From assembly GCA_019245115.1 (NCBI GenBank), contig JAFARZ010000238.1:1-45416 (forward strand): DNA of 45,416 nt, written 5' to 3'. Made by a program: the position numbers and the translations under genes. The notes under the pieces are model-generated. The model was not told where the DNA came from and ran no database searches. It saw only the letters and a program-made list of their open reading frames with translations. The stretch is from Streptosporangiaceae bacterium (lineage in GTDB: Bacteria > Actinomycetota > Actinomycetes > Streptosporangiales > Streptosporangiaceae). This document shows, one piece after another, positions 19,580 to 28,956 of the stretch. The first letter of the stretch is position 1; the number at the start of each line of letters is the position of its first letter.

Positions 19580-20323
19580 TCAGGGCCCGGACGGCGGGGG
19601 AGCGTAGCCGTGGGAGAGGGCGTAGCGCATCGCCTGAACCCGGTCGCGTGAGCCGGTCTTGGCGAAGATGCGGTTGACGTGCGTTTTGACCGTCGCTTCG
19701 CTGACGAACAACTCACGGGCGATCTCCCGGTTCGACCGGCCGGCCGCGATGAGCCGCAGCACGTCGGCCTCCCGCGGGGACAGCTCGTCTTCGTCGGTAC
19801 CTGAGGAAACCGCCGGGTCGCCGGCCCCTCGGGACGCCGCGGAAATCAGCCGCCGCTGCACCCCCGGGTCGAGGATGGCCTGGCCAGCGGCCGCGGCCAG
19901 CACAGCACGCCCGATCTCCGCCCTGGTCGCGTCCTTGGTCAGGTAACCGAGCGCCCCGGCCTGCAGCGCGCCGATGATGGACTCGTCATCGGCGTAGGTG
20001 GTGAGAACGACAACCCGTGTGTCGGGATGATCCGAAGCGATCCGGCGCGTCGCGGCTATGCCGTCGGTGCCCGGCATGTTCAGGTCCATGAGCGCCACCT
20101 GGGGTTTCACGGCCGAGACCAGTTCGACTGCGGCGTCCCCGTCGGCGGCCTCGCCCACCACGACCACGCCTCGCAGCGTGCCGACGAGCAGGACCAGGGC
20201 TTCGCGCACCGCGGACTGGTCGTCGGCGACGATCACGGTGACCGGCTCGCCCGCGCTATCGGAAGCAACCGCGCTATCGGAAGCAACCGCGCTATCGGAA
20301 GCACTCGCACCATCGGAACTCAT
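19580..20323 (-). CDS. NarL-family response regulator
   Basis: This encodes 247 residues from the ATG at 20323, which overlaps the kinase stop as ATGA; longer starts at 20350 or 20341 are possible. The receiver domain has the acidic pair ADD near residue 34, the phosphoacceptor D80 (VALMDLNMPGTDG) and Lys in GYLTKDA. The C-terminal LuxR-type HTH reads SPREADVLRLIAAGRSNREI. Residues 5-24 are a repeated ASDSAV stretch. It forms a two-component pair with the kinase gene upstream; the target genes are unknown. Confidence 0.93.
   Translation of the reverse strand: MSSDGASASDSAVASDSAVASDSAGEPVTVIVADDQSAVREALVLLVGTLRGVVVVGEAADGDAAVELVSAVKPQVALMDLNMPGTDGIAATRRIASDHPDTRVVVLTTYADDESIIGALQAGALGYLTKDATRAEIGRAVLAAAAGQAILDPGVQRRLISAASRGAGDPAVSSGTDEDELSPREADVLRLIAAGRSNREIARELFVSEATVKTHVNRIFAKTGSRDRVQAMRYALSHGYAPPPSGP
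20253..20306 (-). repeat. 18-bp in-frame tandem repeat in response regulator
   Basis: There are three units of GCGCTATCGGAAGCAACC (the third has two changes) and a diverged fourth begins at 20307. On the coding strand they give a repeating Ala-Ser-Asp-Ser-Ala-Val at the N-terminus before the receiver domain. The period keeps the frame. Confidence 0.85.
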
Positions 20324-21540
20324 GCCGGAATTCTCAGGCATACCTGCCACCCCCCGTCAATCGGCCCCGCCGTTAGCGAGCCGTCCGCCAGAGCGGCACG
20401 CTCGCGCAGCCCGGTGAGGCCGTACCCGGCGCCGGTGGCGGCCAGCGGGCCGCCCGGACCCGGACCGCCATGCAAAACCGGGTTGACGGCCAGCACCGTA
20501 ACCTCCGAAGGCGAGAACGACAGGCTCAGCCTGACCGGCTGACCGGGCGCGTGCTTGCGGGCGTTGGTCAGCGCCTCCTGCGCCGTCCGGTACGCGGTCA
20601 GCCGTGCCTCCGCCGGAACTGGCCGCGGCGTTCCGGTCACGCCGAAGTCGACATCGTCGCCGTCGGTGCGGTACTCCTCGGCCAGAGCCGACAGCTGATC
20701 GGACAGCAGCGACAGGGCCGCGTCGTCCCGCAACGCCAGGATGGCGCGACGAGCATCTGCCAGGCCTTCCCTGGTGAAGGCGCCGGCCCGGCCGATGCAT
20801 TCGATCGCTTTGGCGAGTTCGGGGCTACCGGCGGGAAGGGTGCTCAGCAGCCCTTCGGCGGCCTGGAGGTTCACCGACACCGCGGCGAGCGAGTGGGCGA
20901 GCACGTCGTGGATCTCCCGCGCGATCCTGGCCCGCTCACCGAGCGCGGCCGCCTGGGTCTCGGCCTCCCGCGCCCGGCGCGTCTCCGCGAGGGTACGTTC
21001 GGCCTCTTCGGCCCGGAGCATGTTGGCGCGGCGCGTGTATCCCACTGTCCAGAACCCCATGAATCCGAAGGTGTAGCCAATCAGGAAGCCGGGGTGCCCA
21101 TTCAGCGTCAGCCCCGTGATCAGGAAGGCAGCCGTAGCCGCCGCCGTGATCGCTATCGAGGTGCTGGGTTCATATCGTGCCCCGACATGGGCCGCGATCA
21201 CGGCGCCAATGGCGATGGCCGCGCTGTTCGGCGACAGCCCGGCGAGCGCGCCTCCGGTCACCGCCGCCACGGCCAGGGAAACCATCGTCACCCGCGGTCT
21301 GGATCCGGCGAACATCCAGACGAGCCACGCCACGGTGCAGACGGCCATCGTGACGGTGATCGCGTCCGCCTGCTTCCCCGGACTCCAGGGATGGGGACTG
21401 GCGGCGAAGACCGTGGACAGCGCCACCACAAGGCCGACCACCCGGACGATCCAGAAGGCCCGCGCGATGCCCGAGGTGGCGGCTGCGGGGTCCCACCGCG
21501 CGGCGAACGTACTGAACACGTCTTCAACGTATCCGGCCAC
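20320..21540 (-). CDS. NarL-type sensor histidine kinase
   Basis: This encodes 406 residues. There are several membrane segments in the first 170 residues, a short coiled coil at about 172-200, the HisKA_3 dimerisation domain with phospho-acceptor H211 (ARIAREIHDVLAHSL), and a HATPase domain with the N-box region AQEALTNARKHA and glycine box GAGYGLTGLRERAAL. It has no large extracellular domain, so the signal may be sensed in or near the membrane. The stop overlaps the start of the response regulator, so the pair is translationally coupled. Confidence 0.92.
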   Translation of the reverse strand: MAGYVEDVFSTFAARWDPAAATSGIARAFWIVRVVGLVVALSTVFAASPHPWSPGKQADAITVTMAVCTVAWLVWMFAGSRPRVTMVSLAVAAVTGGALAGLSPNSAAIAIGAVIAAHVGARYEPSTSIAITAAATAAFLITGLTLNGHPGFLIGYTFGFMGFWTVGYTRRANMLRAEEAERTLAETRRAREAETQAAALGERARIAREIHDVLAHSLAAVSVNLQAAEGLLSTLPAGSPELAKAIECIGRAGAFTREGLADARRAILALRDDAALSLLSDQLSALAEEYRTDGDDVDFGVTGTPRPVPAEARLTAYRTAQEALTNARKHAPGQPVRLSLSFSPSEVTVLAVNPVLHGGPGPGGPLAATGAGYGLTGLRERAALADGSLTAGPIDGGWQVCLRIPA

Positions 21541-21631
21541 CCCGGCGGCACGCGTCGATCCCCGGGTGGACTCCAGGTGGAGATCGCGTCACCCATTGCA
21601 ATTCCCGCCACCCCGGCCTATCACGGAAAGC

Positions 21632-22513
21632 ATGACCGAGGGTTACATCGACGTGCCGGGCGGCCGCGTCTGGTACATGACGGTTAACGGCGAAAGCTCC
21701 GGAACGCCGCTCCTGTGCCTGCACGGCGGCCCGGGATACACCCACTACTACCTGGAGCCGCTGGAGATGCTGGCTACCAGCCGGCCGGTTATTTTCTATG
21801 ACCAGCTCGGCTGCGGCAAGTCGGACCGGCCCGGCGACCCGGCCCTGTGGACCGTCGACCACTTCGTCGAGGAACTGGCCGTGGTCCGAGCGGCACTGAA
21901 CCTGCGGAAGCTTCACCTGTTCGGCAGTTCATGGGGCGGCATGCTGGCCATGCAGTACGTGCTGGACCGCAAGCCCGGACTGGAGAGCCTGATCCTGTGC
22001 GGCAGCCCGGCCAGCATGCCTCGCTGGGCCCGGGACTGCGCCGAGCTCCTGGCCCTGCAGCCCGCCGAGATCCGGGCGACGATCTCCGAGCACGAGGAGA
22101 ACGGCTTCACCGCCTGCCCCGAGTACCAGGCCGCGATGCTGGGCTTCTACCGCGAGCACGTCTGCCGCATGGACCCGTGGCCGGCTGGCCTGGAGCGATC
22201 GTTTGCCGAAGCCGGAAACGACGTCTACAACGCGATGAACGGCCCAACCGAGTTCACCGTCACCGGCACGCTCAAGACCTGGGATGTCATGGATCGCCTG
22301 GGCGAGATCACCGTGCCGACCCTGCTGGTCGGCGGCCGCTTTGATGAGTGCCGCCCGGACCACCTGGCCGACATGCACCGCCGCATCCCCGGCTCGCGGC
22401 TGGAAATCATCGAGAATGCCAGCCACCTCTGCTTTGCCGAGCAACCCGCCGTATTCGCCAAAATCGTAAATTCCTTTTTTGAACGAACGGACGGTGGTTC
22501 CCCTCCCCGGTAA
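21632..22513 (+). CDS. Proline iminopeptidase-family alpha/beta hydrolase
   Basis: This encodes 293 residues with GGAAAG just before the ATG. HGGPGYTHYY (about 32-41) and the nucleophile motif GSSWGGML (about 97-104) are typical of peptidase family S33 proline iminopeptidases; the acid is probably D in GGRFDECRP and the base is H in ENASHLCFAEQP. It would remove N-terminal residues from peptides or cleave related amides; the exact substrate cannot be told. It is divergent from the histidine kinase. Its 3' half faces the antisense extension of the DUF1707 frame. Confidence 0.9.
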   Translation: MTEGYIDVPGGRVWYMTVNGESSGTPLLCLHGGPGYTHYYLEPLEMLATSRPVIFYDQLGCGKSDRPGDPALWTVDHFVEELAVVRAALNLRKLHLFGSSWGGMLAMQYVLDRKPGLESLILCGSPASMPRWARDCAELLALQPAEIRATISEHEENGFTACPEYQAAMLGFYREHVCRMDPWPAGLERSFAEAGNDVYNAMNGPTEFTVTGTLKTWDVMDRLGEITVPTLLVGGRFDECRPDHLADMHRRIPGSRLEIIENASHLCFAEQPAVFAKIVNSFFERTDGGSPPR

Positions 22514-22948
22514 CCTCAGCCGGTCGGCGGGGCTTTGCGGCGCGGCCAGCGTCGCCCCGAGGAAGGCCACCACGAAAATGACCACGAACCCGCCGTAGTA
22601 GGTGAGGAAGATGGCCCACAGCGCCGGGGGTGCGATAACGGCGCCGGCTATGGCGGCGACTCGCTTGGCGGTCGGTCTCCGGTCCCGGGCGGGTTCGGGC
22701 AGGGGCGGCAGCCGCGGTGGGGCCGGAGGCCCAGGCCGATCAGACGCCGGGATGCTGGCGGTGATGGCGGCCAGGTCTCCGCGGGTTCGCGCCTGGAGGG
22801 CCTGGCCCGCTCGCGAGTCCAGCTCGGCCTTGGTCAGCCTGCCCTGCGCGAACGCGGTCTTGATGGCGTCGATCACCTGCTCACGTTCGGCGTCGGACGC
22901 CCGCAGGTGCCCTCGGCCGCGCGTCGTGTGAAAACCCGGTCCCGTCAT
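21929..22948 (-). CDS. DUF1707 domain protein with antisense-running C-terminus
   Basis: The open frame is 339 codons. The first 60 or so residues are a DUF1707 domain (LRASDAEREQVIDAIKTAFAQGRLTKAELDSR, split by convention), followed by a Pro-rich linker and two hydrophobic segments (about 97-135) as in other membrane-linked DUF1707 proteins of 150-200 residues. Past about 22513 the frame runs on antisense to the hydrolase gene and looks non-coding. Either the natural stop was lost through a mutation or frameshift, or a long tail is made. Its ATG overlaps the sthA stop (TGATG), so it is in the sthA operon. Confidence 0.6.
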   Translation of the reverse strand: MTGPGFHTTRGRGHLRASDAEREQVIDAIKTAFAQGRLTKAELDSRAGQALQARTRGDLAAITASIPASDRPGPPAPPRLPPLPEPARDRRPTAKRVAAIAGAVIAPPALWAIFLTYYGGFVVIFVVAFLGATLAAPQSPADRLRLPGRGTTVRSFKKGIYDFGEYGGLLGKAEVAGILDDFQPRAGDAAVHVGQVVRAALIKAAADQQGRHGDLAQAIHDIPGLERAGDGELGWAVHRVVDVVSGFGKRSLQASRPRVHAADVLAVEAQHRGLVLGAGGEAVLLVLGDRRPDLGGLQGQELGAVPGPARHAGRAAAQDQALQSGLAVQHVLHGQHAAP

Positions 22949-24345
22949 CAGGAGAAGCGTGCGATCTGCCGCATCTTGTTCATCGCGTCGAGGGCGGCGA
23001 CTTTATAGGCCTCGGCGAGGGTCGGGTAGTTGAAGACGGCGTCGACCAGGTAGTCGATCGTCCCGCCGCAGCCCATGACCGCCTGGCCGATGTGGACCAG
23101 TTCGGTGGCGCCGGTGCCGAACACATGCACGCCCAGCAGCTTGCGGTCTTCCAGGGAGACGAGCAGCTTCAGCACGCCGTACGAATCGCCGATGATCTGC
23201 CCGCGAGCAAGCTCGCGGTACCGGGAGATCCCTACCTCGAACGGCACGCTGTCCTTGGTGAGCTGTTCCTCGGTCCGCCCGACGAAGCTGATCTCGGGAA
23301 TGCTGTAGATGCCGATCGGCTGTAGTCGCTCCATCTCGTGCCGGGGCTCCTCGCAGGCATGGTGCGCGGCTAGGCGGCCCTGTTCCATGGAGGTGGCCGC
23401 TAGGGCCGGAAATCCGATGATATCTCCCACCGCGTATATGTGCGGCACCGAGGTACGGAAGAACTCGTCCACCTTTATCCGGCCGCGCGCGTCGCAGCTC
23501 AGGCCCGCGGCCTCCAGGTTGAGCATGTCGCTCATTCCCTGGCGGCCGGCCGAGTACATGACGGTGTCGGCCGGTATCTTCTTCCCGCTGAGCAGCGTCG
23601 CGATGGCGCCGTCGGGCCTGGCCTCGACCGAGGACACGGTCTCTCCGAACCGGAACGTGACCGCGAGGTCGCGCAGGTGGAACTTGAGCGCCTCTACGAC
23701 CTCGACGTCGCAGAATTCCAGCATCCGGTCGCGCTGCTCGACGACCGTGACCTTGGTGCCGAGCGCGGCGAACATGGACGCGTACTCGATGCCGATCACC
23801 CCGGCGCCGGCCACCACCATCGAACGCGGAACCCGCTCGAGATGGACGATGCCGTCGGAATCGATCACGGTCCGCTCATCGAACTCGACGCTCCCGGGGC
23901 GCGCGGGCTGGGTGCCGGTGGCGATCACGATCTTGTCCGCGCTGGCCCGGCGCGACCTGCCGTTGTCGCCGACCTCCACGGTGTGCGGGTCTGCGAAGCG
24001 ACCGGTGCCGGTCAGTACCGTCACCCGGTTACGGGACAACTGGCTGCGCACCACGTCCATCTCGCGGCCCACGACGTGACTGGTGCGGGCGGCCAGGTCC
24101 GCGATGGTGATCTCGTCCTTCACCCGGTAGCTCTGCCCGTACATCTCCCGCTGATCCAGGCCGGTGAGGTACAGGATCGCTTCCCGCAGCGTCTTCGAGG
24201 GAATCGTCCCGGTATTGAGGCAGACGCCGCCGATCATGTCCCGGCGCTCGACGATCGCCACCCTGCGCTCGAGCTTCGCGGCGGCGATCGCCGCCTTCTG
24301 GCCTCCGGGGCCGGAGCCGATCACCAGCACGTCAAAGTCGTACAC
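22948..24345 (-). CDS. sthA: Soluble pyridine nucleotide transhydrogenase
   Basis: This encodes 465 residues. The FAD motif GSGPGG is at 10-15. The sequence [11 protein letters not shown] (42-52) is the hallmark of SthA: it keeps the first Cys of the disulphide reductase pair but has Thr in place of the second. A second nucleotide motif [20 protein letters not shown] lies near 177-196, with a C-terminal dimerisation domain after residue 340. The enzyme moves hydride between NADPH and NAD. Steroid breakdown makes and uses much reduced cofactor, so a link is possible but not shown. It is co-transcribed with the DUF1707 gene. Confidence 0.93.
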   Translation of the reverse strand: MYDFDVLVIGSGPGGQKAAIAAAKLERRVAIVERRDMIGGVCLNTGTIPSKTLREAILYLTGLDQREMYGQSYRVKDEITIADLAARTSHVVGREMDVVRSQLSRNRVTVLTGTGRFADPHTVEVGDNGRSRRASADKIVIATGTQPARPGSVEFDERTVIDSDGIVHLERVPRSMVVAGAGVIGIEYASMFAALGTKVTVVEQRDRMLEFCDVEVVEALKFHLRDLAVTFRFGETVSSVEARPDGAIATLLSGKKIPADTVMYSAGRQGMSDMLNLEAAGLSCDARGRIKVDEFFRTSVPHIYAVGDIIGFPALAATSMEQGRLAAHHACEEPRHEMERLQPIGIYSIPEISFVGRTEEQLTKDSVPFEVGISRYRELARGQIIGDSYGVLKLLVSLEDRKLLGVHVFGTGATELVHIGQAVMGCGGTIDYLVDAVFNYPTLAEAYKVAALDAMNKMRQIARFS

Positions 24346-24413
24346 ATGATCCAGTGTGACCAGGAAACGTCACCTTTAAAAGCCCTGTTCGGGACCGGTT
24401 CCCAGCCGTTACC

Positions 24414-25097
24414 TCAGCCGTTACCTCCGGCGAACACCGCCGTCACGAAGAACTCGGCGTGACGCGCTGACCGCTCACGGGCAGCCGCGATCTCCTCTGG
24501 TTTCGCTCCGTTGTGCAGCCACAGCACCCGAGCCAGGCCGATCGGGGCCATCAGCGCGTACGCGAGGTCCAGCGGCGAGCCGAGATCCGCCGGCATCTGG
24601 CCGTTCCTGATCCAGCGACCGAACAGCTCGGCCAGTCTTCCCACCGTGGTTGATATCCCGGTCGTCAGCGCCGGATCGTGGATCAGGCCGTCCCGCGTCA
24701 TCAGGCTGACCATCTGCCGCGACGGCGGGGACGCCCAGTCCTCGATGATCTGGTCCACCAGGATCCGGATGATGTCGCCGGGATCGGTGCCGGTCAGCGT
24801 CGAGTCAGCGGTGTCCAGTATGTCGATCACGCTCGTCGGGCCGAGCTGGCCGAGAACCGCTTCGAAGATGGCGCGCTTGTTCTCGAAGTGGGCGTAGAGC
24901 CCGCCTTCGCTCAGCCCGACGGCCCGCGCGATCGCGCGCACCGACGTTCCCTCGTATCCGCGCTCCGCGAACAGGTCCAGTGCGGCCCGCAGCAATGCGG
25001 CCTTGGTGTCCCCGGCCTGCGCCTTGGGGGGCCGTCCGCGCCGCCGTTCGCTCGCGGTGGCTTCCTTCTCGCCTTCGGTCGTCGTCACGTCTGCCAA
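24414..25097 (-). CDS. TetR-family repressor of the divergent MFS exporter
   Basis: This encodes 227 residues if the TTG at 25097 is the start; the GTG at 25088 is an alternative. The TetR HTH is clear at about residues 31-76: AALLRAALDLFAERGYEG...LSEGGLYAHFENKRAIFEAV. The C-terminal half is the ligand and dimer domain. It is divergent from an MFS exporter gene, with a near-perfect palindrome between them at 25109-25134. This is the standard arrangement for a drug- or metabolite-responsive repressor of an efflux pump. The ligand is unknown. Confidence 0.9.
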   Translation of the reverse strand: MADVTTTEGEKEATASERRRGRPPKAQAGDTKAALLRAALDLFAERGYEGTSVRAIARAVGLSEGGLYAHFENKRAIFEAVLGQLGPTSVIDILDTADSTLTGTDPGDIIRILVDQIIEDWASPPSRQMVSLMTRDGLIHDPALTTGISTTVGRLAELFGRWIRNGQMPADLGSPLDLAYALMAPIGLARVLWLHNGAKPEEIAAARERSARHAEFFVTAVFAGGNG

Positions 25098-25108
25098 TCT
25101 ACCACTTG

Positions 25109-25134
25109 AAAATAATCGATCGATCGTTTATTTT
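25109..25134. promoter_or_regulatory. TetR-type operator candidate
   Basis: The centre CGATCGATCG (25117-25126) is flanked by AAAATAA and TTATTTT, giving a 26-bp palindrome with a single mismatched pair (T25116 with T25127). It is AT-rich in a GC-rich genome and lies 11 bases upstream of the TetR start and 31 bases upstream of the MFS start, so it can control both. Confidence 0.82.
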
Positions 25135-25165
25135 TTAGAGAGCAGCCAACCACGAGGAGGCAACG

Positions 25166-26926
25166 ATGATCAAGCAGATATTCACCGCTCAGCCAGCCAC
25201 TCCGGGTGCGCCACGGCCCGAATCCACCGCCCGTGCCGGCGCGGCGAACCCGTGGGCGGTGCTGGCGATCATCCTGACCGCGGTGTTCATGCAGCTACTC
25301 GACACCACGATCACCATGGTGGGGGTGCCATCGATCCAGAACTCGCTCCACAGTTCGTTCGGTGAAATTCAGCTCGTAGTAGCCGGCTACATGCTCGCTT
25401 TCGCGTGTGTCCTGGTCACCGGCGGGCGACTTGGCGACACACACGGTCGCAAGCGCATGTTCCTATGGGGAATGGCCGGGTTCACCATCGCCTCGGCGGT
25501 GTGCGGCGCGGCGCCGGACGCGCTGACGCTGATCTGCGCGCGGGTCGTGCAGGGTATGAGCTCCGGCCTGATGTTCCCGCAGGTGCTCGGCATTATCCAG
25601 GTCGTTTTCCGCAAGGAGCAGCGGACCAGGGCGATCGGTTTCTACGGGGCCACCATCGGGCTGGCCACCATCCTCGGTCCGGTCACCGGCGGCGGTCTCA
25701 TCGACCTGAACATCGCTGGCTGGGGCTGGCGCAGTATCTTCTTCGTCAACGTGCCGATCGGTGTCGTCGCGCTGGTGCTCGGCACTATGATGATCCCCGC
25801 TGGCGAAACGAGGACCCGCGGGGCCGTTGCCAGCCGGATCGACCTGCCGGGCGCGCTGCTGCTCGGCGCCGGACTGTTCCTGCTCGTACTGCCGCTGGTC
25901 ATCGGCCGCGACGAGGGGTGGCCCGCCTGGTCGTTCGCCTGCATCGCGGTCAGCCCGTTCGTGCTCGCCGCGTTCTCCGCCTACGAGCGGAACCGCACCC
26001 GCCGGGACGGCACCCCGCTGATCGACACCACGCTGTTCCGGCAGCGGCCGTTCACCCTCGGCCTGATCGCCTGCCTGGTGTTCTTCACCGGCATCCCGTC
26101 GTTCTTCATGATCTTGCTGCTCACCCTGCAGGAGGGTCTCGGCTACAGCCCGGTCAAGGCCGGCGCGGCCACCCTCGGCTTCGCCGCGGCGCTGGCCATC
26201 GGCTCCGCTCGCTCCGCCGCCGTCACCAAGAAGCTGGGCACCCGGGTGCTGGTGGTCGGCTGCGCGCTGATGGTCGCTGGCCAGCTCGGCGTCATAGGCG
26301 TCATGTTCTGGGCGGGCACCGGGCTGCACGGCTGGCAGCTGCTGCTTCCGATGTTCATCGCCGGGCTGGGCGGCGGGTTCTTCATCGCCCCGGTGACCAG
26401 CGTGGTGCTGGCCGGCATCTCGTCCCGGGACGCGGGCTCCGCGTCCGGCGCCCTGGCCACCGCGCAGCAGATCGGCGCGGCGCTCGGCATCGCGGTGGTC
26501 GGCGTGATCTTCTTCGGGCTGCTGGGGGTCAACGCCAGCACCTCCTCGGCCAGCGCGCTGCCCGCCCTGCGTCACTCGCTCAGCGTCGCCGGGATGTCGG
26601 CCGCCGAGCAGACGCTGATCAGCGGCCGCTTCCAGGCCTGCTTCTCCGCTCGCGCCCACGCCACCGACCCGTCCGCCGAGCCCGCCATCTGCGCACAGAC
26701 ACTCCGCGAGATCGCTGCTAGCCCGGCGCCGGCCCAGGTCAAGTCCGCGGTTGCGGCGGCGGTCGATGACCACGCGGTGCCGGCCGCCCGGCTGGACGAC
26801 TTCACCCGGTCGATGCGGACCGCGCTGTGGTGGCAGATCGGGATGTTCGCCCTGGCGCTCGTCCTGTGCGGCCGGCTGCCGGCAGTTCGCCTCGACGCGG
26901 ACGGTCCGATGGTCGGCGGTGCCTAG
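25166..26926 (+). CDS. MFS drug exporter, DHA2 (14-TM) family
   Basis: This encodes 586 residues with GAGGAGG upstream of the ATG. The first segment AILTAVFMQLLDTTITMVGVP has the family's Asp in TM1 (LDTTI). Motif A is GGRLGDTHGRKRMF and the motif C region is IGLATILGPVTGGGLID. The length and 14 predicted segments fit EmrB/QacA-type proton-coupled exporters. A large soluble insert (about 465-545) precedes the last membrane segment and has three Cys. It is likely controlled by the divergent TetR protein. The substrate is unknown. Its stop overlaps the stop of the convergent response regulator. Confidence 0.92.
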   Translation: MIKQIFTAQPATPGAPRPESTARAGAANPWAVLAIILTAVFMQLLDTTITMVGVPSIQNSLHSSFGEIQLVVAGYMLAFACVLVTGGRLGDTHGRKRMFLWGMAGFTIASAVCGAAPDALTLICARVVQGMSSGLMFPQVLGIIQVVFRKEQRTRAIGFYGATIGLATILGPVTGGGLIDLNIAGWGWRSIFFVNVPIGVVALVLGTMMIPAGETRTRGAVASRIDLPGALLLGAGLFLLVLPLVIGRDEGWPAWSFACIAVSPFVLAAFSAYERNRTRRDGTPLIDTTLFRQRPFTLGLIACLVFFTGIPSFFMILLLTLQEGLGYSPVKAGAATLGFAAALAIGSARSAAVTKKLGTRVLVVGCALMVAGQLGVIGVMFWAGTGLHGWQLLLPMFIAGLGGGFFIAPVTSVVLAGISSRDAGSASGALATAQQIGAALGIAVVGVIFFGLLGVNASTSSASALPALRHSLSVAGMSAAEQTLISGRFQACFSARAHATDPSAEPAICAQTLREIAASPAPAQVKSAVAAAVDDHAVPAARLDDFTRSMRTALWWQIGMFALALVLCGRLPAVRLDADGPMVGGA

Positions 26927-27588
26927 CCATGGCCGTGGCCTGGCCGGACGATGCCGTTCTCGTAGGCGAAGACGGCGATCTGCACACGGTCGCGCAGGCC
27001 GAGCCTGGCGAGAATGCGGGTGATGTGGCTTTTGATGGTGGCCTCGCTGAGGTAGAGGCTGGCCGCGATCTCGGCGTTCGACAGCCCCGCCGCGATCAGC
27101 CGCACCACCTCGCGTTCCCGCTCGCTCAGGCCGCCCGCGGAAGTGCCGGACTGGGTGCCGGGTGCCGGGCCGCGGCAGAAGTCTTCGATCAGGCGGCGGG
27201 TGATAGCCGGGGCGAGCAGCGTCTCGCCGGCGCAGACCGCGCGGATGGCGCCGGTCAGCTGCTCGCGGGTGGCGTCCTTGAGCAGGAAGCCGCTGGCTCC
27301 GGCTTTCATGGCGTGGTAAACGTACTCGTCGAGGTTGAAGGTGGTCAGCATGAGGACCTTGGCCCTGCTGCCGCCCTGGGCGAGCTGGGCGGTTGCCTGG
27401 ATCCCGTCGAGTCCGGGCATGCGGACGTCCATCAAGATAACGTCGGGATCCAGGCGGCGGTCCTGGGCCAGTGCCTGGCTGCCGTCACCGGCCTCGCCGG
27501 CGACGGCGAGATCTGGTTCGGCTTCCAGCAGCATCCGCAGGCCCTTGCGGATCAGGTCCTGGTCGTCGGCGATCAGGACGGTGATCAT
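26923..27588 (-). CDS. NarL-family response regulator
   Basis: This encodes 221 residues. The receiver has the ADD acidic pocket at 8-10 with the DQDLIRKGL context, phosphoacceptor D54 (VILMDVRMPGLDG) and Lys in GFLLKDA. The LuxR HTH reads SEREREVVRLIAAGLSNAEI with LYLSEATIKSHITRILARL. The start overlaps the kinase stop by four bases. Its stop overlaps that of the MFS gene. The divergent ABC operon beyond the kinase is a plausible target, as in LiaRS- and DesKR-type systems; that is inference. Confidence 0.93.
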   Translation of the reverse strand: MITVLIADDQDLIRKGLRMLLEAEPDLAVAGEAGDGSQALAQDRRLDPDVILMDVRMPGLDGIQATAQLAQGGSRAKVLMLTTFNLDEYVYHAMKAGASGFLLKDATREQLTGAIRAVCAGETLLAPAITRRLIEDFCRGPAPGTQSGTSAGGLSEREREVVRLIAAGLSNAEIAASLYLSEATIKSHITRILARLGLRDRVQIAVFAYENGIVRPGHGHG

Positions 27589-28826
27589 GCCGGTTCACGG
27601 ATCGGCAGCCAGGCGCAGACGGTGAACCCGCCGCCGGGCCGCGGCCCGGCTCGCAGGTCACCGCCGAACAAGGCGACCCGTTCGCGCATGCCCGCCAGTC
27701 CCTGGCCCTCCGCAAATAGCTTGCGCACCTCCCCTTCCCCCTGCACTGCCGGGGGTGCCGGGATCCCCGCGCCGTCGTCGGTGACCTCGATGGTCACCGC
27801 GATGTCCGTGCAGTCGACCGTCACCTCGGCGCGGGCCGGGCCGGCGTGCTTGAGCACGTTGGTCAGCGCTTCCTGGACGATGCGGTAGGCGGACACGTTC
27901 ACGGCCGCTGGCAGCGCCATGTGGTCACCGTCGATGGACAGGCTTACCTCCAGGCCCGCGGCGCGGAGGCTGCCGACCAGCGTCGGCAGCTCGCTGATGC
28001 CCGGCTGCGGGGCGCGGCCGGTCCGCACATCCGGGTCGCGGAGCACGCCGAACAGACGGCGGGTTTCGGTCAGGGCCTGCCGTCCGCTGTGCTCGATTTC
28101 CTCCAGTGTCGCCGTATCCGCCCCGCCGGCCGCCCGCGCTCCGGCGGCGTGCAGCACCACCACGCTGAGATGATGGGCGACGATGTCGTGCAGTTCCCGG
28201 GCGATCCGGGCCCGCTCGGCCGCCGCGGCCTGCTCAGCCTGGCGCTGCAGTGCCGCGCTCCGCGCGGCAAGCGATACGGCCTGCCTGCGGGAGCGGACGA
28301 ACACGCCAGCCAGCCAGAACGCCACGAGCTGCAGCATCGCCAGTGTCACGCCCGCGGGGCTGCCGTCATGCGATGAGAAGGCCAGCCCCAGCCCGCCGTG
28401 ATGGCTGACCTCGGCCACAACGGGGATGGCCAGGACCAAGGCAGCGGCCGCGCGGCGCGGACTGGCGTGCGCGCCCAGTGAGTAGGCGGCGGCGAGCAAC
28501 GCGAACGTGACGCCTACCGGGTCGTGCCCCGGCCCCCGGGTCAACTGCATGCCGTGCGGCCGGTCCAGCGTGAGCAGGCACAGCAGGGCCATGCCTGCCC
28601 AGATAACTGTCCACATGAGCAGCGGCGCGCGGCGGCGCAGCACCAGCGGCGCGCCCATGAGCAGGGGTAGCAGCGCCCGCAGCCACGAAGGCCCGACGAT
28701 AGCGGTGCCGACCAGGCCGGGCGGCCCCCACGCGGCGGCGGCGGTCAGCCCGGCCGCGACGACCGCCATCCCGGCATCGGTGATCATGCCCGGGTCACCG
28801 CCCGTGAAGCGCCGGACTGCCTGCAT
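27585..28826 (-). CDS. NarL-type sensor histidine kinase
   Basis: This encodes 413 residues from the ATG at 28826, preceded closely by GAGG; an ATG at 28862 would add 12 residues. Five or six membrane segments fill the first 180 residues. The HisKA_3 motif ARIARELHDIVAHHLSVVVLHA carries the phospho-acceptor His (H213 in this numbering), and the HATPase region has VQEALTNVLKHAGPA and GQGLAGMRERVALFGG. The C-terminus TVCAWLPI is typical. It forms a coupled pair with the downstream response regulator and is divergent from the ABC operon. Confidence 0.91.
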   Translation of the reverse strand: MQAVRRFTGGDPGMITDAGMAVVAAGLTAAAAWGPPGLVGTAIVGPSWLRALLPLLMGAPLVLRRRAPLLMWTVIWAGMALLCLLTLDRPHGMQLTRGPGHDPVGVTFALLAAAYSLGAHASPRRAAAALVLAIPVVAEVSHHGGLGLAFSSHDGSPAGVTLAMLQLVAFWLAGVFVRSRRQAVSLAARSAALQRQAEQAAAAERARIARELHDIVAHHLSVVVLHAAGARAAGGADTATLEEIEHSGRQALTETRRLFGVLRDPDVRTGRAPQPGISELPTLVGSLRAAGLEVSLSIDGDHMALPAAVNVSAYRIVQEALTNVLKHAGPARAEVTVDCTDIAVTIEVTDDGAGIPAPPAVQGEGEVRKLFAEGQGLAGMRERVALFGGDLRAGPRPGGGFTVCAWLPIREPA

Positions 28827-28956
28827 GTCCTCGACGGTAGCGCCTGGCCAGGCCATACGCATCAGACGTGAGTCGACCCGGATTCAGACTTGCGGATGAA
28901 CCGGTTGGTACCCGGGGCCGCAGACAACCGGGCCGGGGCCGGGGACAGTGGCCGCC

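Noticed and set aside
25463..26773. A 436-codon open frame on the minus strand
   Set aside because: It is antisense to the MFS exporter gene and composed of low-complexity sequence.
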